Positions 1-10,671 of a stretch of DNA of 64,000 nucleotides are shown one piece after another (positions within the stretch are counted from its first letter, which is position 1; each line of letters starts with the position of its first letter). Below the pieces are notes generated by a model. It was not told the origin of the DNA. It searched no databases and saw only the letters and a list, made by a program, of their open reading frames with translations. Made by a program: the position numbers and the translations under genes. Origin of the DNA: Tigriopus japonicus (taxonomy: Eukaryota > Arthropoda > Copepoda > Harpacticoida > Harpacticidae); NCBI GenBank assembly GCA_010645155.1, contig JAAGOF010000243.1, positions 560,716-624,715 of the forward strand. Direction: 5' to 3'.

Positions 1-353
1 AACATGCTCAAAACTTGCAATGGTAACAAGTCTGGGAAGAATACCTTGAAAATAAAGTACGACATATTTTGGCGCTTTCCTTCTTCTTCTCGACACTAAT
101 GAGAGCCGATCCTAAGTGGTGCCAGTCTACCTCACCCTCGTATTCTTCCAGCCAGACCTAACTGTGTCCTATCAAAAAACTCTAAATTGGCCTACCTGAT
201 CACTCCTCTTGTTTATTGACCTTATTGAGCTTGAACCAAGTTGGTCTCTTTTTTACGAGTTCATCTCGTTCGTTCGTTCTTTCCTCCGTCTTCCATCCGT
301 CAAATTAGCATGTAAAGCTCACTTTATCGCTGCTGATCCTCTCGGTTTTTTCA
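1..353. other. Upstream flank of the zinc-finger gene
   Basis: No coding exon, repeat or RNA gene is recognisable here. The last part presumably holds the 5' UTR and promoter of the zinc-finger gene that starts at 354. A short frame beginning at 209 overlaps the real gene in another phase and starts at a TTG, so I leave it out. Confidence 0.4.
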
Positions 354-2570
354 ATGGATATCGCCCAAATCCACCAAGGCCTCTCGGCCAGTTTGAAGGC
401 CCATCACCTGATAGGCCTGGAAGTGGGCCCATGGCTCATGATTCTCCGCCCGGGATTCCCGGATCCGCCCGAAAGACCCGACACGCCCGACGAACCCTTC
501 TGGTCTTCCACCGTCCTCATTAATGGCTCATCACGGCTTTTTCTCCATCGAATCTACGGTCGAACCGTGCATAAATGCTCTTTTCAGGATTGCCACGAGA
601 TTCCGCCTTTGATTAGTCGGGCTTTCTCGGAATTGAGGGCGTGTCGAGGGTTCTCGGTGGCTTTTGAGAAGAGTGGGCGGGTGTTTGAAACCGATTTTAC
701 CTTGCAAAACTTTCCCTTTGATCGAATCGTATCCAAGGAATGTTTGATCGCATTTCCGCCGAATTCGGGCATTTTAGATCAAGCCGAAGACGCTTTCATG
801 TGCGGACGATGTCGAGAACTCTTTTGGCGAATCCGAGCTCAACCCGAATCCGGACTTTTGCCGGATGAAACTATCAAAGATGAAGCGCTTCCGTCGGAAC
901 CCGATGAAGACCGTGAAGAGGAATCGGTGATGCGTCATCGGAAAAGAAGATCCAAACGGAAACGCCCCAAAGACGAACTGTGGGCGGATGAATCGAACTT
1001 CAATGGCGAGAACGCGGCTATTAAATCGGAATTCCAAGGTCTGCCTCTGGGTGTGACGGGAAATGGTGAAGAAGAAGACGAGGAGGAAGAGGAAGAATTT
1101 GAGGCTAAAGTGAAACGGAAACGGAAAGCTAGTCGTAAAAGAAAGGTCGTTCAGGATAACTTTAATGAATCGGATTCGGAGTATGATCCGGATGAGGATA
1201 AAGAAGAGGTGCAAAGGGAGATCGAGGCCCTTCATTTCGATGAATTGCATAAACATATGCAAAAGAACGCCCCCGGTCGAGCTCCTTTTGAATGCGATCA
1301 TTGTGGCAAAGATTTCAAGCTCAGAGGACAATTAAAAGCCCATTGGGTCAGTATTAACCGGTTAGGCGACTTTGTGTGCAAGTTGTGCGCCTTTCAATGT
1401 ACCCTTTTGAGTGGCCTTTTATCGCACGTGGAGCAAGTTCATCCGGAGAACATGCGTGAATTTGCTCATCTTCGTCAAGAAGACGAAGAAATGGAGTCCA
1501 TGAAGGACCCGAAAAAGTGCGGGGTCTGTAACATGATCTTCAATGGCAACACCATGCTCTTTCGTCATCGGGCTCAATTCCATGAATTGGGCGATTTCAA
1601 GTGCCACGATTGTGGAATCCCTACTTTGACTCGATTCGATCTGGCCATTCATCGGAGTCGTGTTCATCATGAAACCATCGTGAAAGAGATCCCGAGTTTA
1701 GAAGGCATGCAAGCCTCAACGGGTACCGATGGAAAAATCAAGCTCAAACGACAATCCTTCATTTGTGATGCTTGTGGCAAAGGCTTCAAGCACGATTCCG
1801 GGTGTGACGCTCATCGACGTACCAAACATTGTTGGGGTCTGTTCAATTGTGATAGATGTGATCAGATGTGCCATTATGCCAGCTCGTTCGTGGCTCATCT
1901 AGCCAACTTTCATCCTGAGGACGAACTGATCGAGTGTCCGTCGTGTTCCGAGCGAATCGCATTTACTCCGGATCCTCACTTGTTCTATGGCCATTATATG
2001 GCTTGCACCAAACGCCTGGGCAATACTCAAATTCGCCACAACAAAAGCCATCATGATTCCGGAGGCAAGAAGAGGAGCACACTCACGTTTCAATGTGAAG
2101 AGTGTGGACGCTCGTTTTCGTCCAAATACCAATTCCAAGCCCACGTGGACTCGCACCGTGGGATCGAGAAGTACAAATGCGAGGATTGTGATTATGCCAC
2201 GAATTTTCCACATGTCTACACGGATCATCGGAAGATTCATTTAAGAGAGAAGGGCCTAACCAATGCGGATACGGATGTGGTTCTCTTCCATCCATGTCAT
2301 GTGTGTGGCAAGCAGTTTCGCACAATGTCCAGTTTGCGGGAGCATGTCAAAGTGGTTCACGAGGGTATTCGCAAAGAAATGCCCTGTGGGGATTGTGGCA
2401 TGGTGTTCTACAGTAAAGGCGCTTTTTACAATCACAAGAAGAAGATTCACGGGTTCGTGTCCAATCGCACACGTTGTGGCAAGAGGAACTTTCTCACGGG
2501 CACAACCATCAAACCATCTGCTGCTGATAATAATGATCAAGCCAAGGAGAGGCAATCTCATATGACATAA
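354..2570 (+). CDS. C2H2 zinc-finger protein, intronless, 738 aa
   Basis: Likely nuclear DNA-binding transcription factor. The frame is open for 738 codons with no intron. The N-terminal third has no domain I recognise but contains paired cysteines (for example MCGRC near residue 150). Next come a lysine/arginine-rich stretch and a run of glutamates near residues 240-250, then a second basic patch. From about residue 310 to 700 there are some eleven C2H2-type fingers. Most keep the C-x2-C-x12-H-x3/4-H spacing, for example those starting FICDACGKGF, FQCEECGRSF and HPCHVCGKQF; the first and seventh look degenerate. Fingers are joined by irregular linkers rather than TGEKP, as in many arthropod poly-finger proteins. 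The ATG at 354 is the first start in the frame. No orthologue can be named, and target sites cannot be inferred. It lies tail to tail with the KCTD3-like gene. Confidence 0.9.
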   Translation: MDIAQIHQGLSASLKAHHLIGLEVGPWLMILRPGFPDPPERPDTPDEPFWSSTVLINGSSRLFLHRIYGRTVHKCSFQDCHEIPPLISRAFSELRACRGFSVAFEKSGRVFETDFTLQNFPFDRIVSKECLIAFPPNSGILDQAEDAFMCGRCRELFWRIRAQPESGLLPDETIKDEALPSEPDEDREEESVMRHRKRRSKRKRPKDELWADESNFNGENAAIKSEFQGLPLGVTGNGEEEDEEEEEEFEAKVKRKRKASRKRKVVQDNFNESDSEYDPDEDKEEVQREIEALHFDELHKHMQKNAPGRAPFECDHCGKDFKLRGQLKAHWVSINRLGDFVCKLCAFQCTLLSGLLSHVEQVHPENMREFAHLRQEDEEMESMKDPKKCGVCNMIFNGNTMLFRHRAQFHELGDFKCHDCGIPTLTRFDLAIHRSRVHHETIVKEIPSLEGMQASTGTDGKIKLKRQSFICDACGKGFKHDSGCDAHRRTKHCWGLFNCDRCDQMCHYASSFVAHLANFHPEDELIECPSCSERIAFTPDPHLFYGHYMACTKRLGNTQIRHNKSHHDSGGKKRSTLTFQCEECGRSFSSKYQFQAHVDSHRGIEKYKCEDCDYATNFPHVYTDHRKIHLREKGLTNADTDVVLFHPCHVCGKQFRTMSSLREHVKVVHEGIRKEMPCGDCGMVFYSKGAFYNHKKKIHGFVSNRTRCGKRNFLTGTTIKPSAADNNDQAKERQSHMT

Positions 2571-3068
2571 CTATTACTTGTCACTATTATTTATTCAAAG
2601 AGTACATAAGGTAACGATTTATACAAATTATGGTTGTTGAAATAGACAATGGAATTGAAACGAAATGAAAAAGGGGTCTGAAATCCTTGACAATGACAAC
2701 ACTATTCAGACATTGACACGTTTCTAAAGGAAATGGTAGTCGTGTTTGAAACTAGTACCTAGCCTGTGGATGAACTTAACAGCGGGAAAATAGCGGCTTT
2801 AAACTTGAGAACAAGACACTCGAAACGTTTTTTTACACATTTAAAAAAGGAGGATCTGACTTTAAAATCCTCTTTGTAATCCACAATTCCGATGAACTTT
2901 CCATGAACTACTACAAAAAACCTCAGTTTTACTCCTTAGATACGTATCATGGCACATTACTCTCTTCAGTCCAAGATTTGAGAAATCACAAATGCTTGTC
3001 GAAGTTTGGCCTATAAAAAGGGATTTCTGGGCGATTCCAGACTATCTGACAAAGTCATGTTTCACGTT
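2571..3068. other. Convergent intergenic spacer
   Basis: About 500 bp between two convergent stop codons, so it must hold both 3' UTRs and polyadenylation signals. It is AT-rich, with no ORF or repeat that I can support. Confidence 0.5.
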
Positions 3069-5153
3069 TCAACCCTGTTCTGACGTATCGTTGGAAAGTT
3101 CTTGAGCATTCAGAAACGCGACATTGGCGGCTTTGACACGAGCATTAGACAATTGAGCGCCCAACATGGACGGGGAAGGAGAGATACAACAAGGGGTCGA
3201 ATTTCGAGAATTACTCAGTTCCACGTGGTCCAACAACTTGACCAACTCCTCCGGATTGGGTCCGCCCCCATAATGAGAGGTGGGCATATTTTTATTGAAG
3301 AACTCTAAAGCCGTGGTCAGATCCCACATCTGGACTGCTCCGGAAGAATGTCCCGTAATAATGAAACGCCTCGGTCGAGCCCCAATTCGACTCGAACCTT
3401 CGCATTCATGAACACAAAACGAGGTAATGGTGGTTCCATCTACCGATCGAATTACACAAACGCGATCTCCATTGCTGGCTAAACGAACGAATAACGAGTC
3501 GGTTTCGGGCACCACTTTTTGAACAAACACTTGCTCGTCGTCCTGTTCGCCAAAAGGTCCACAATCGTTACCCGCCACACTACTCAAACTCGGGTCCACT
3601 TCTTCTAGACTCAAGATCTTGAATGAGGACACACTAGTAGATCCGGGTTGGGTGGAGATCATGCCTCGAAAACGAGTCACGCCCCACGTTCGGACATGAT
3701 TATATTCTGAGCAAAGCGATACTAGGAACTTCTCTGAGAGCTTGACCTTGATCACGGGTGAACGATGGACACTGAAAGTTTGGAAGAGTTGCGGACCGTG
3801 ACCGACGGTTTCGGGATGTTGCACAATCACCCGAACAATGCCCGAGCTCGTTCCGTAGGCGATTTCGATCCAATTCCCACTGATCGATGTTTTCGGTGTC
3901 AAATAAACCGAGATCGCCGTCACGGAATCTCCCGCGGGATCCCTATAAAGCTCCGTGACCAGTAGGTCATTGTCCTTCATCCTTAGAGGGAACTTTTGCA
4001 TATCGATGTAGTTAATCGAACCATTGGAAGAACCTAGTAAAAGAAATGATCCGGCCGTGTCGTACGAGGTGATGGGCGAGAGCTCTTGGGATTGCCAATG
4101 TTGGCTCATGGAATTCCACACGCCGATCTTGCCCGTGGGACTCAAAGCCACAAGTTGGGTGCCGATAAAGAACATTTGATCCACGGAAGCGTGTAGATTG
4201 AACGTGCCCACATCCAAACGGGTCCCATCTTCGGTGAAACCCATCAATCGCACATTATTGGCATAAGCAATGGCGATCATGGTATTCACCGATTCACCCG
4301 AGGCCGTGGCCGGTAACACGGAACCCATTTTCGCGTTGATGGCCACTCTTTCGATCAAGTGCTCCAAATACAAACTGGTGAACACGGGTTGGAAGCCGTT
4401 GTTCTCCTTCTGCTTAAAACAAGCCACAAAATGCGGATAAGCCACGCAAATGCAATTCTGATGGGCCTTGACAATTTGCACACTCAACGGGTCACGCCAA
4501 CTGCTTCCACCCCCGAATAACAAGCCCATGGGATCCGGATGGGCTCGATTGAAGGACCGCGTCAAATCGGCCGAGGAATTTCGCGAATGCGACGAGTTTC
4601 GCGCGGGTGGAAAAGCGCCTCGATTTCCAGTGCGATTATTCAAGTCTTGCGAGGCATTGCGGGAATGTCCGCCCATTCGAGGCGGCACACTAGGCTTCTT
4701 GGGTCGCTCATGGGCGGGAATAAGGGGCGGGGCCAGGTAGGTATAGAAGAGGACATCGCCGCAACCCGGTTGATCCAATTCCGCGCACAATGACAACTTT
4801 TGAATGAGCGAACCGATCCCGTAGAATTCGGCTTCGTGGAGCAACTGCTTGAGATCCACGTCTTTGAAGGACAAGTTCTTGGTCCGCAGATAGTGCAGGA
4901 TCACGCGGAACAATTTGGGATCGCGATCGATAAAGATAGCGCCGCTTTCGTCTTTTAAAGAGGAAATTCGACCGCTTAACAACGAGGTGAAAAAGTTCTC
5001 GGAAGGCGGAGCCGCACCGTGGGCGTGTGAGGCGTGAGGATGGGCGTGATGAGTGGGTTGCCAGGTCAAGGTCTGTTTGGAGGTGCTGAATCGCTCCCCT
5101 CCCACGTTCAAGTGGATCAAATCATGGCTGGCCGAGGATTCTTGAAGGGCCAT
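3069..5153 (-). CDS. KCTD3: KCTD3/SHKBP1-family BTB and WD40 protein
   Basis: Intronless frame of 694 codons. Residues about 12-125 form a BTB/T1 domain ([14 protein letters not shown], then [20 protein letters not shown] and HEAEFYGI). A linker rich in Ser, Asn and Arg follows, then a WD40-like propeller with blocks nearly identical to vertebrate KCTD3: [60 protein letters not shown] and [13 protein letters not shown]. In vertebrates KCTD3 modulates HCN3 channels, and its paralogue SHKBP1 binds the adaptor SH3KBP1/CIN85. An invertebrate single gene would be ancestral to both, so the symbol means the family, not a paralogue. The C-terminal tail is shorter than in human KCTD3 (about 815 aa). 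A His/Ala/Pro-rich insertion interrupts the BTB fold near residues 34-50. The start fits the family N-terminus, directly ahead of the BTB domain. Confidence 0.95.
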   Translation of the reverse strand: MALQESSASHDLIHLNVGGERFSTSKQTLTWQPTHHAHPHASHAHGAAPPSENFFTSLLSGRISSLKDESGAIFIDRDPKLFRVILHYLRTKNLSFKDVDLKQLLHEAEFYGIGSLIQKLSLCAELDQPGCGDVLFYTYLAPPLIPAHERPKKPSVPPRMGGHSRNASQDLNNRTGNRGAFPPARNSSHSRNSSADLTRSFNRAHPDPMGLLFGGGSSWRDPLSVQIVKAHQNCICVAYPHFVACFKQKENNGFQPVFTSLYLEHLIERVAINAKMGSVLPATASGESVNTMIAIAYANNVRLMGFTEDGTRLDVGTFNLHASVDQMFFIGTQLVALSPTGKIGVWNSMSQHWQSQELSPITSYDTAGSFLLLGSSNGSINYIDMQKFPLRMKDNDLLVTELYRDPAGDSVTAISVYLTPKTSISGNWIEIAYGTSSGIVRVIVQHPETVGHGPQLFQTFSVHRSPVIKVKLSEKFLVSLCSEYNHVRTWGVTRFRGMISTQPGSTSVSSFKILSLEEVDPSLSSVAGNDCGPFGEQDDEQVFVQKVVPETDSLFVRLASNGDRVCVIRSVDGTTITSFCVHECEGSSRIGARPRRFIITGHSSGAVQMWDLTTALEFFNKNMPTSHYGGGPNPEELVKLLDHVELSNSRNSTPCCISPSPSMLGAQLSNARVKAANVAFLNAQELSNDTSEQG

Positions 5154-5851
5154 CCTTGTAATCTCGGAAACGATCGAAACGAAGGAGGTCTTCAGGTCAG
5201 AAGGAAGTTTCTATGTAGCTGAATGAAGCGAGTGACCGAGTTTGAGGCTTTGAGCACCAAAAGGCCAGAGAAAGATGATGATAAACCCGCAGCGTTGCCA
5301 CATAGATTGAATCGCAATTCCCGAGGAAAATGGGCCAAATTCCCAAAAACGTCTCAATGAAGATTTGAAAAATCCTAACTTTTTCTAAATTCCCGAATGG
5401 TGTCACGATTTATTCGGTTGAGTCCAAAGAAAAATATGATTTTTTTTTCCTCATTCTTCACTTGCCTAGAGGTTTAAGGGTACAAATGACACTCCCAGCC
5501 AGCCATTTACATTTAGTGATATGATCAAACAACAAGTATTGTCGTTTTTTACATAGTATCTATGTTCTCTAGAAATCGATCTGTGTGAAATGTTTTGAGC
5601 ATTACATTTGAATAAGGGTCAATTCGGCCACACTTGCCAAAAATATGTTCGAATTGTATCAGCTCTCGCTTGCATTCAGGATATTGGCTGTTTTCAAAAC
5701 AAGGCTTCAAATCAAGGGAAGCAAGAGCTCAGAGTTTCGGTTTACCAACCACTAGAGGTCGCCTTGAGTGCCTAAACGTGCAGAAAGGAGAATTGTCCCT
5801 TTTGGACTCTGAAGCAAAATTCGATTACAACATGTTCAAGCTTAAATATTT
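5154..5851. other. Upstream region of the KCTD3-like gene
   Basis: Presumed promoter and 5' UTR of the minus-strand KCTD3-like gene, then AT-rich DNA. No motif, exon or RNA gene is recognisable. Short frames at 5197-5406 and 5634-6008 have no family signature and run into repeat sequence. Confidence 0.4.
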
Positions 5852-7285
5852 TATCAATCAAGGTGTCATTTGGAGCAAGATTATGTTCATATTCATTTAT
5901 GTGATATATATATATTCTTCTTTTTCTTTCATACAAATGAGAGGAAAGCAATCTGAAATGTGGAACTTTCTCATTTCTCTTGCATCTTGTTCTTTCCAAA
6001 TACTTTGAACATGGGAGATTTTCATACACAATATTTCAAAGTTTGAAAAATATCAAATTAAGAACATAAAATACATTAAAAAGCATCACATTAACCAATA
6101 AAACAAGGATAAATCATGCATAGATGCCAAAAATAAAACAGTTCAAAAGTCACTGATCAAGATAACTGATTTAGACACAATGCTTTTGAAAAATCTTACA
6201 ATCAAACGGTGTGTTTTTTTTACTTGAAGCATTGCCAGTACTTTGTAGGAGTTGAAGTTGAGGTACTTAGTATTAAATTCTAAGACCTTGCCTTGATATC
6301 CACCATTTCAAATGAAGTTAATTTCATGGTCTTGTAAAACAATACATTATTTAGTAGGTAGCTCACTTTCAGACACTTTTCACATGTTGCCTGATACAAT
6401 TCATATAAAGTAATGATAATGTCTATTGCAATAAGTTATTTTTCATCAAACAATGATTTCAACATTAATTTTTGATAATAACAGATAAAAACAAAATTTT
6501 GATGTAACAGGAATTGCTGGAATATTTGAGTACACATCATCTTTGAGGCCGGTGAAATCAAATTAAAAATGTAATAAAACTATTTTGAGATGTAACATCA
6601 TACTTTATTTCTAAAAATGGTTCGTCATCATACTTTAACAATTTGTAAAAAAAATCACAAAGAGTTGCACAATCTATATTCATTTATGTTAGGTCAACGT
6701 GAACTCACAACATTAAGCATTTGATATTGCACCCTATGCTTGACAGAGAAAAAACCAAAAGTTGCTGAAATGGGACTCGCATAAGAACAGAATTCAAGAA
6801 GATTATGACACTTGACACACAAGGGGTTTAAAATTGAATTAATTTAAGGCTGCAATTCAGGCCTTGGCCTTAAAATGACAAAAACTCATTAAAAATAAGT
6901 TCACTTTTTTGAGGATTATTTAATCCGGATTGATTTTAATGAAGAATGCTTAAGTTACAAAAAGTAGCCTTGTCTGCTTGGGTTTGTAAATCTGCCATCC
7001 GTTTATTTTGAAGATTACACTCTCTACTGGATGATAAAGCAAATATTCTTTTCCATTTTGCTGAGCGCCAAAGGGGATTTCAAAGCCACAATTCCACAAT
7101 TCTGCCAGGGAATCTTGTTAAGGGGTACCAGACTATTGGATGATGCTCGTTGGAGAGGAGGGCCTAGCAGAAAATCCTTCTCTATTTTCAGGATCATGTC
7201 CCTGAATACAAAATGCAGGTATATTTGTATATTCCCCTACATCAATATAAACATAATCTTGCTCCAAAGGACACCTTGATTGATA
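5852..7285. mobile_element. TA-flanked 1.43 kb element with long terminal inverted repeats
   Basis: The sequence from 5852 begins TATCAATCAAGGTGTC, and its reverse complement ends the interval at 7285. The two arms match with one mismatch over about 36 bp (ATTTGG against CTTTGG) and stay similar for another 15 bp. Both ends are bounded by TA, as expected for a Tc1/mariner-type insertion. The AT-rich interior has no transposase frame, so this is a non-autonomous element or MITE. The superfamily rests only on the TA flank and inverted ends. Confidence 0.6.
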
Positions 7286-8140
7286 ACAACATTTTTAGTG
7301 TTGTTGGAGTTAAACAAGCTCCCACGAGTTTCTTTAGCTGGAGTTAGCTCTACTTTAGAGGCTCTAGTCAGAGTGACAGGTGTGGCTTGATGGTGGGCGG
7401 TGCTTGAAGTATCATTGAATTGGTTCACGGACATTTCCATTGTCTTTACCAAAATTTATCAAGTGTTTGGTTGGTGGGAGATGGAACCTAAAAAAAGCAT
7501 ACTTATTATGTCATAAATCACAAAGTACATAATTGCTACACATGCACGTTTCACTTACCTTGACAAATCCTGATAAGTGATTTGATGTGGTGAGCTTCTC
7601 AGTTTGGCCTGCATTTTGGATTGGGTCAACATTTTGGTCTTTTTTTATCACCCGTTGGTCATTTCTTCTCAGGAGCCACTTAGTTTCACATTTATCCTTG
7701 TGGATGAGTCACTTTTCTCAAAAGAAGGCTTATTTCTTCTAATTTGTCCCTTTGAAAGTCCATCAAGTCTCAAATCCTTGTCAACTTGGGTCAAATGACT
7801 GACTGATTCCATTCCAGCAAAACATTTGGAAATCTCCTCTCCATGTTCAGGAAAAGGCAGACAGTCACGTTAAAAAAGAAGGATAGACCCTTTGGGGCAA
7901 TTTTAACACATCCGAACTTCAAACCATGATGATATTTCCTTGCTTTTCCTTTAAATTTCTTTCAATTATGAAAGTAGTGTTTCAGTGCGTTGATCATTTG
8001 TTTTGCCCATTTAGATGAACGATCAACAGCTGACTTTCGATTAAGACACCTACCGAATTTTAAGCCAGCAGCCTCATGGCGGGCCAAATCAGCCTGAAAA
8101 TAACGCACCCCACTTGCTTTAAATGCTCCGTGATTGAGTG
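7286..8140. other. Intergenic DNA, nothing recognised
   Basis: AT-rich sequence with short unconvincing frames (for example 7604-7798). No exon with splice sites and family similarity, no RNA gene and no repeat boundary was found. Confidence 0.4.
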
Positions 8141-8814
8141 TAGGGGTGGGTGACACCGGCATTTTTGGTACAGTCTATCAGAAAAGTTTGCATAACGTCG
8201 AGCGTCAGCTCGTTTTTTAAGCCTGGCCTTGGAAGGACAAGGCCGAAAAGGTTGAAATTTGGTCAGAATGACCAACATGGACCAACATACCACGCAAATA
8301 TCCAAAAACCCAGATGCAATCAAATAATCAAAACTTTTTTTACCAAAGACTGAAAAAGGGGCGGCGCAAAAGTTTGCATAACACTTTTGAGCAAGTCGAG
8401 GAAAGTGTGAGATTTTTCGAGAAACACCTGTAATTTTCTATTGTTTTCAAGAGATTGATGATGAAAAAAGTCTGGATGATTCTAAAGGTTATAAAAAAGG
8501 CGAAAATCTCCATGTAACATCTCTGTTTTGAAGCAATTATGGGTGCAGCAAAAGAGTTAGCCTTGGAGACCAAGGCCACGATCATTGACCTCCACAAGAA
8601 AGGCCAGGGATACAGGAAGATATCCAAGACCTTAAGTATTTCCATCCCGACCATCCAAGGAGTGGTCCGACGTTTCCAGCAGCGAGGACATGTTGGCAAT
8701 GCTGACCGGCCTGGACGACCTCGTAAGCTTCCGGCAAGATCCGTCAGAAAAGTGGTGCGAAAGGTGGAGCACCTCGACACCTTGGCACTGACACCGGCTT
8801 CTTGCCCACCCCTA
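8141..8814 (+). mobile_element. hAT-like non-autonomous element carrying a Tc1 transposase fragment
   Basis: The ends are TAGGGGTGGG at 8141 and CCCACCCCTA ending at 8814, exact inverted copies over 10 bp. They are flanked by ATTGAGTG (8133-8140) and ATTGAGCA (8815-8822), which match at six of eight positions, as for an aged 8-bp hAT target-site duplication. The motif GACACCGGC also occurs in direct orientation just inside each end. The interior contains a Tc1/mariner-like helix-turn-helix reading frame (separate entry), not a hAT transposase. Confidence 0.55.
8539..8814 (+). pseudogene. Tc1/mariner-like transposase N-terminal fragment
   Basis: A frame beginning MGAAKELALETKATIIDLHK encodes a paired-type helix-turn-helix (GYRKISKTLSISIPTIQGVV), then a GRPRK motif, as in the DNA-binding half of Tc1-like transposases. 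About 92 residues lie inside the surrounding element. The DDE catalytic domain is missing, and the frame then runs across the element's right terminus to a stop near 8853. It cannot transpose by itself. It could be a Tc1 copy truncated by insertion or a captured fragment. Confidence 0.75.
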
Positions 8815-10671
8815 ATTGAGCATGCTATGGTGAAAAGTTGGGGCAAGTTTTAACAAATTTCAATAAAATGGGTTAATGAAGGCTTCTAAATGCGGACAAA
8901 CACATAGAGACTTTCATTTGTTATGAAAATTGACAGAGAAACAAATATTGAAATCCACTTATTTCTAAACGATAGTGAACAATCATTGAATCTGATGAAG
9001 GCTGTCAAGAGATAAAACCAAGCAATATGCAATGAAAGCAAATACAATCTAGTTTGTTGAGAGTCTCACAATTCAAAACGTGTAGTTCACACTAGTACTA
9101 AGCGACACGGTTTATGGAGTAACTGCTTTCACTTTTTAGGCAAATATTATAAGTGGTTGGTGTTTCTTTTTCATTTCATTCTAGAACCATTTATTCCAAC
9201 TTTAAATGTTGTGTCCTTTGTGGATTCAGGGGGTTCTGAATTATCTAATCTGCAAGCAAGCCTTTGAGCAAGCATTCTTTGATGGAGAATTAAAAAAAGT
9301 GGAGGAACGATTTGGTTTAAACAAAGTAGCATTCATGAACAATTTCCCTCTTGTTTCAGTCTCTCCAAAAAGTTTGTAACACGGATTTGAACACATTCAT
9401 TTCATTTTATTCAACACTAATCAAATAAGTAAAATATATTAGATTGAGACAAAGTTGTCACATTCTCAAGTGATCAAAACGACACCTTGCAGGTAAACAA
9501 ATTATGATTTAATGCTGAATGACTGATTGTTTAATCATCTTTAATTGATTGTTTAATCAATCTTATCAAAACAAACTCATTTACTTGAATGGAATTAGAT
9601 TTTAAACACTTACAACTGAATGCCTGAGCCTTACAATTTCCTTCAAGAGAGGTAAGTTTCTGTGGGGTAAAATATGTGCAATGTCTCTTGGTCACTTTGA
9701 TTTTGGTGCCATGCTATGGAAATGAGTTTTCAACAGAAAGTATTCATAACGAAACCCTTGAAGCTGGAGTGTCATTTCAATGCAAAGAATTCTACACTCG
9801 ACCAATCTTTGCACATTGGATCAAGAAGACGCTTTATCTAAAATTTATCCATTTTTCGAATAATTTTGAGGTTCACATTGAGAAATCAAGTCATCATCAA
9901 TTTCACAATCACGGAGGATTTTGATTACATGAGACAGAACACTGGTTTACGTGTGAATTCGTCTTCTTCATATTTATTGAGGTGACTCAATTTCACGCTA
10001 TTTTTTGTGTTTAATTCCAAAATTGCCAAGTGGTTGTAGGACTCTGTCTCTTGGCTCATTTTCACAAGCACAAAAAATACAAACTTCCTCAAGATTCAAA
10101 TTTCTCAGGTTTTCAGGACTTTTAGGACTTCCCAATATTGAAATTTTCTTTTCCGATTTGACCCCTCAAATTCCCAAGAATTGGGAATTTTCCCAAAATC
10201 TGGCAACACTGTAATCCTAGGGGAAAGGTTGCGTGTGGCCAAAGCGGAACATTCGGAGAGGTTTGACAGTGGAAAATCTAAAAAAATTGTAACTTTTCTC
10301 AGTAACCTTCAGCTTCTACATTGCTCTTAATTTTTCGTTAGTCCACGGAAGTTTTCGGGGAAAGCCTGCTCAAAGCAGGTTTGTGGCAAAGAGAGAATTT
10401 GTTTGATTTCTATAGAAGTTGTGGGTGCTCTAATAAAAGTGATTTGCCAAGTTACAAGTACTTTCAAACCAATCAAAAGGCCATTTGTAAAACACATGAC
10501 CTCGTATAACACGAGGTTGCCATGTCAAATCTGTTTATGGTCCAGAGCCCCAGGCTTTCGCGGTCAAAGCTATCACTTAACAAATTTTTTGTATGTAACA
10601 AAATGATCAATTCGCTTTGTACTGGAAGTGTTTTTCATTCACGTTATTCTTAAAAAGAATACAAAAGTCAA
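8815..10671. other. Intergenic DNA, no gene recognised
   Basis: About 1.9 kb of AT-rich sequence. The only local structure I note is a short palindrome at about 10169-10189 (AATTCCCAA, three bases, TTGGGAATT), just before a CTGGCAACACTG motif that resembles the ends of the CAGGG(T/C)TGCCA elements. No supported exon or RNA gene. Confidence 0.4.
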
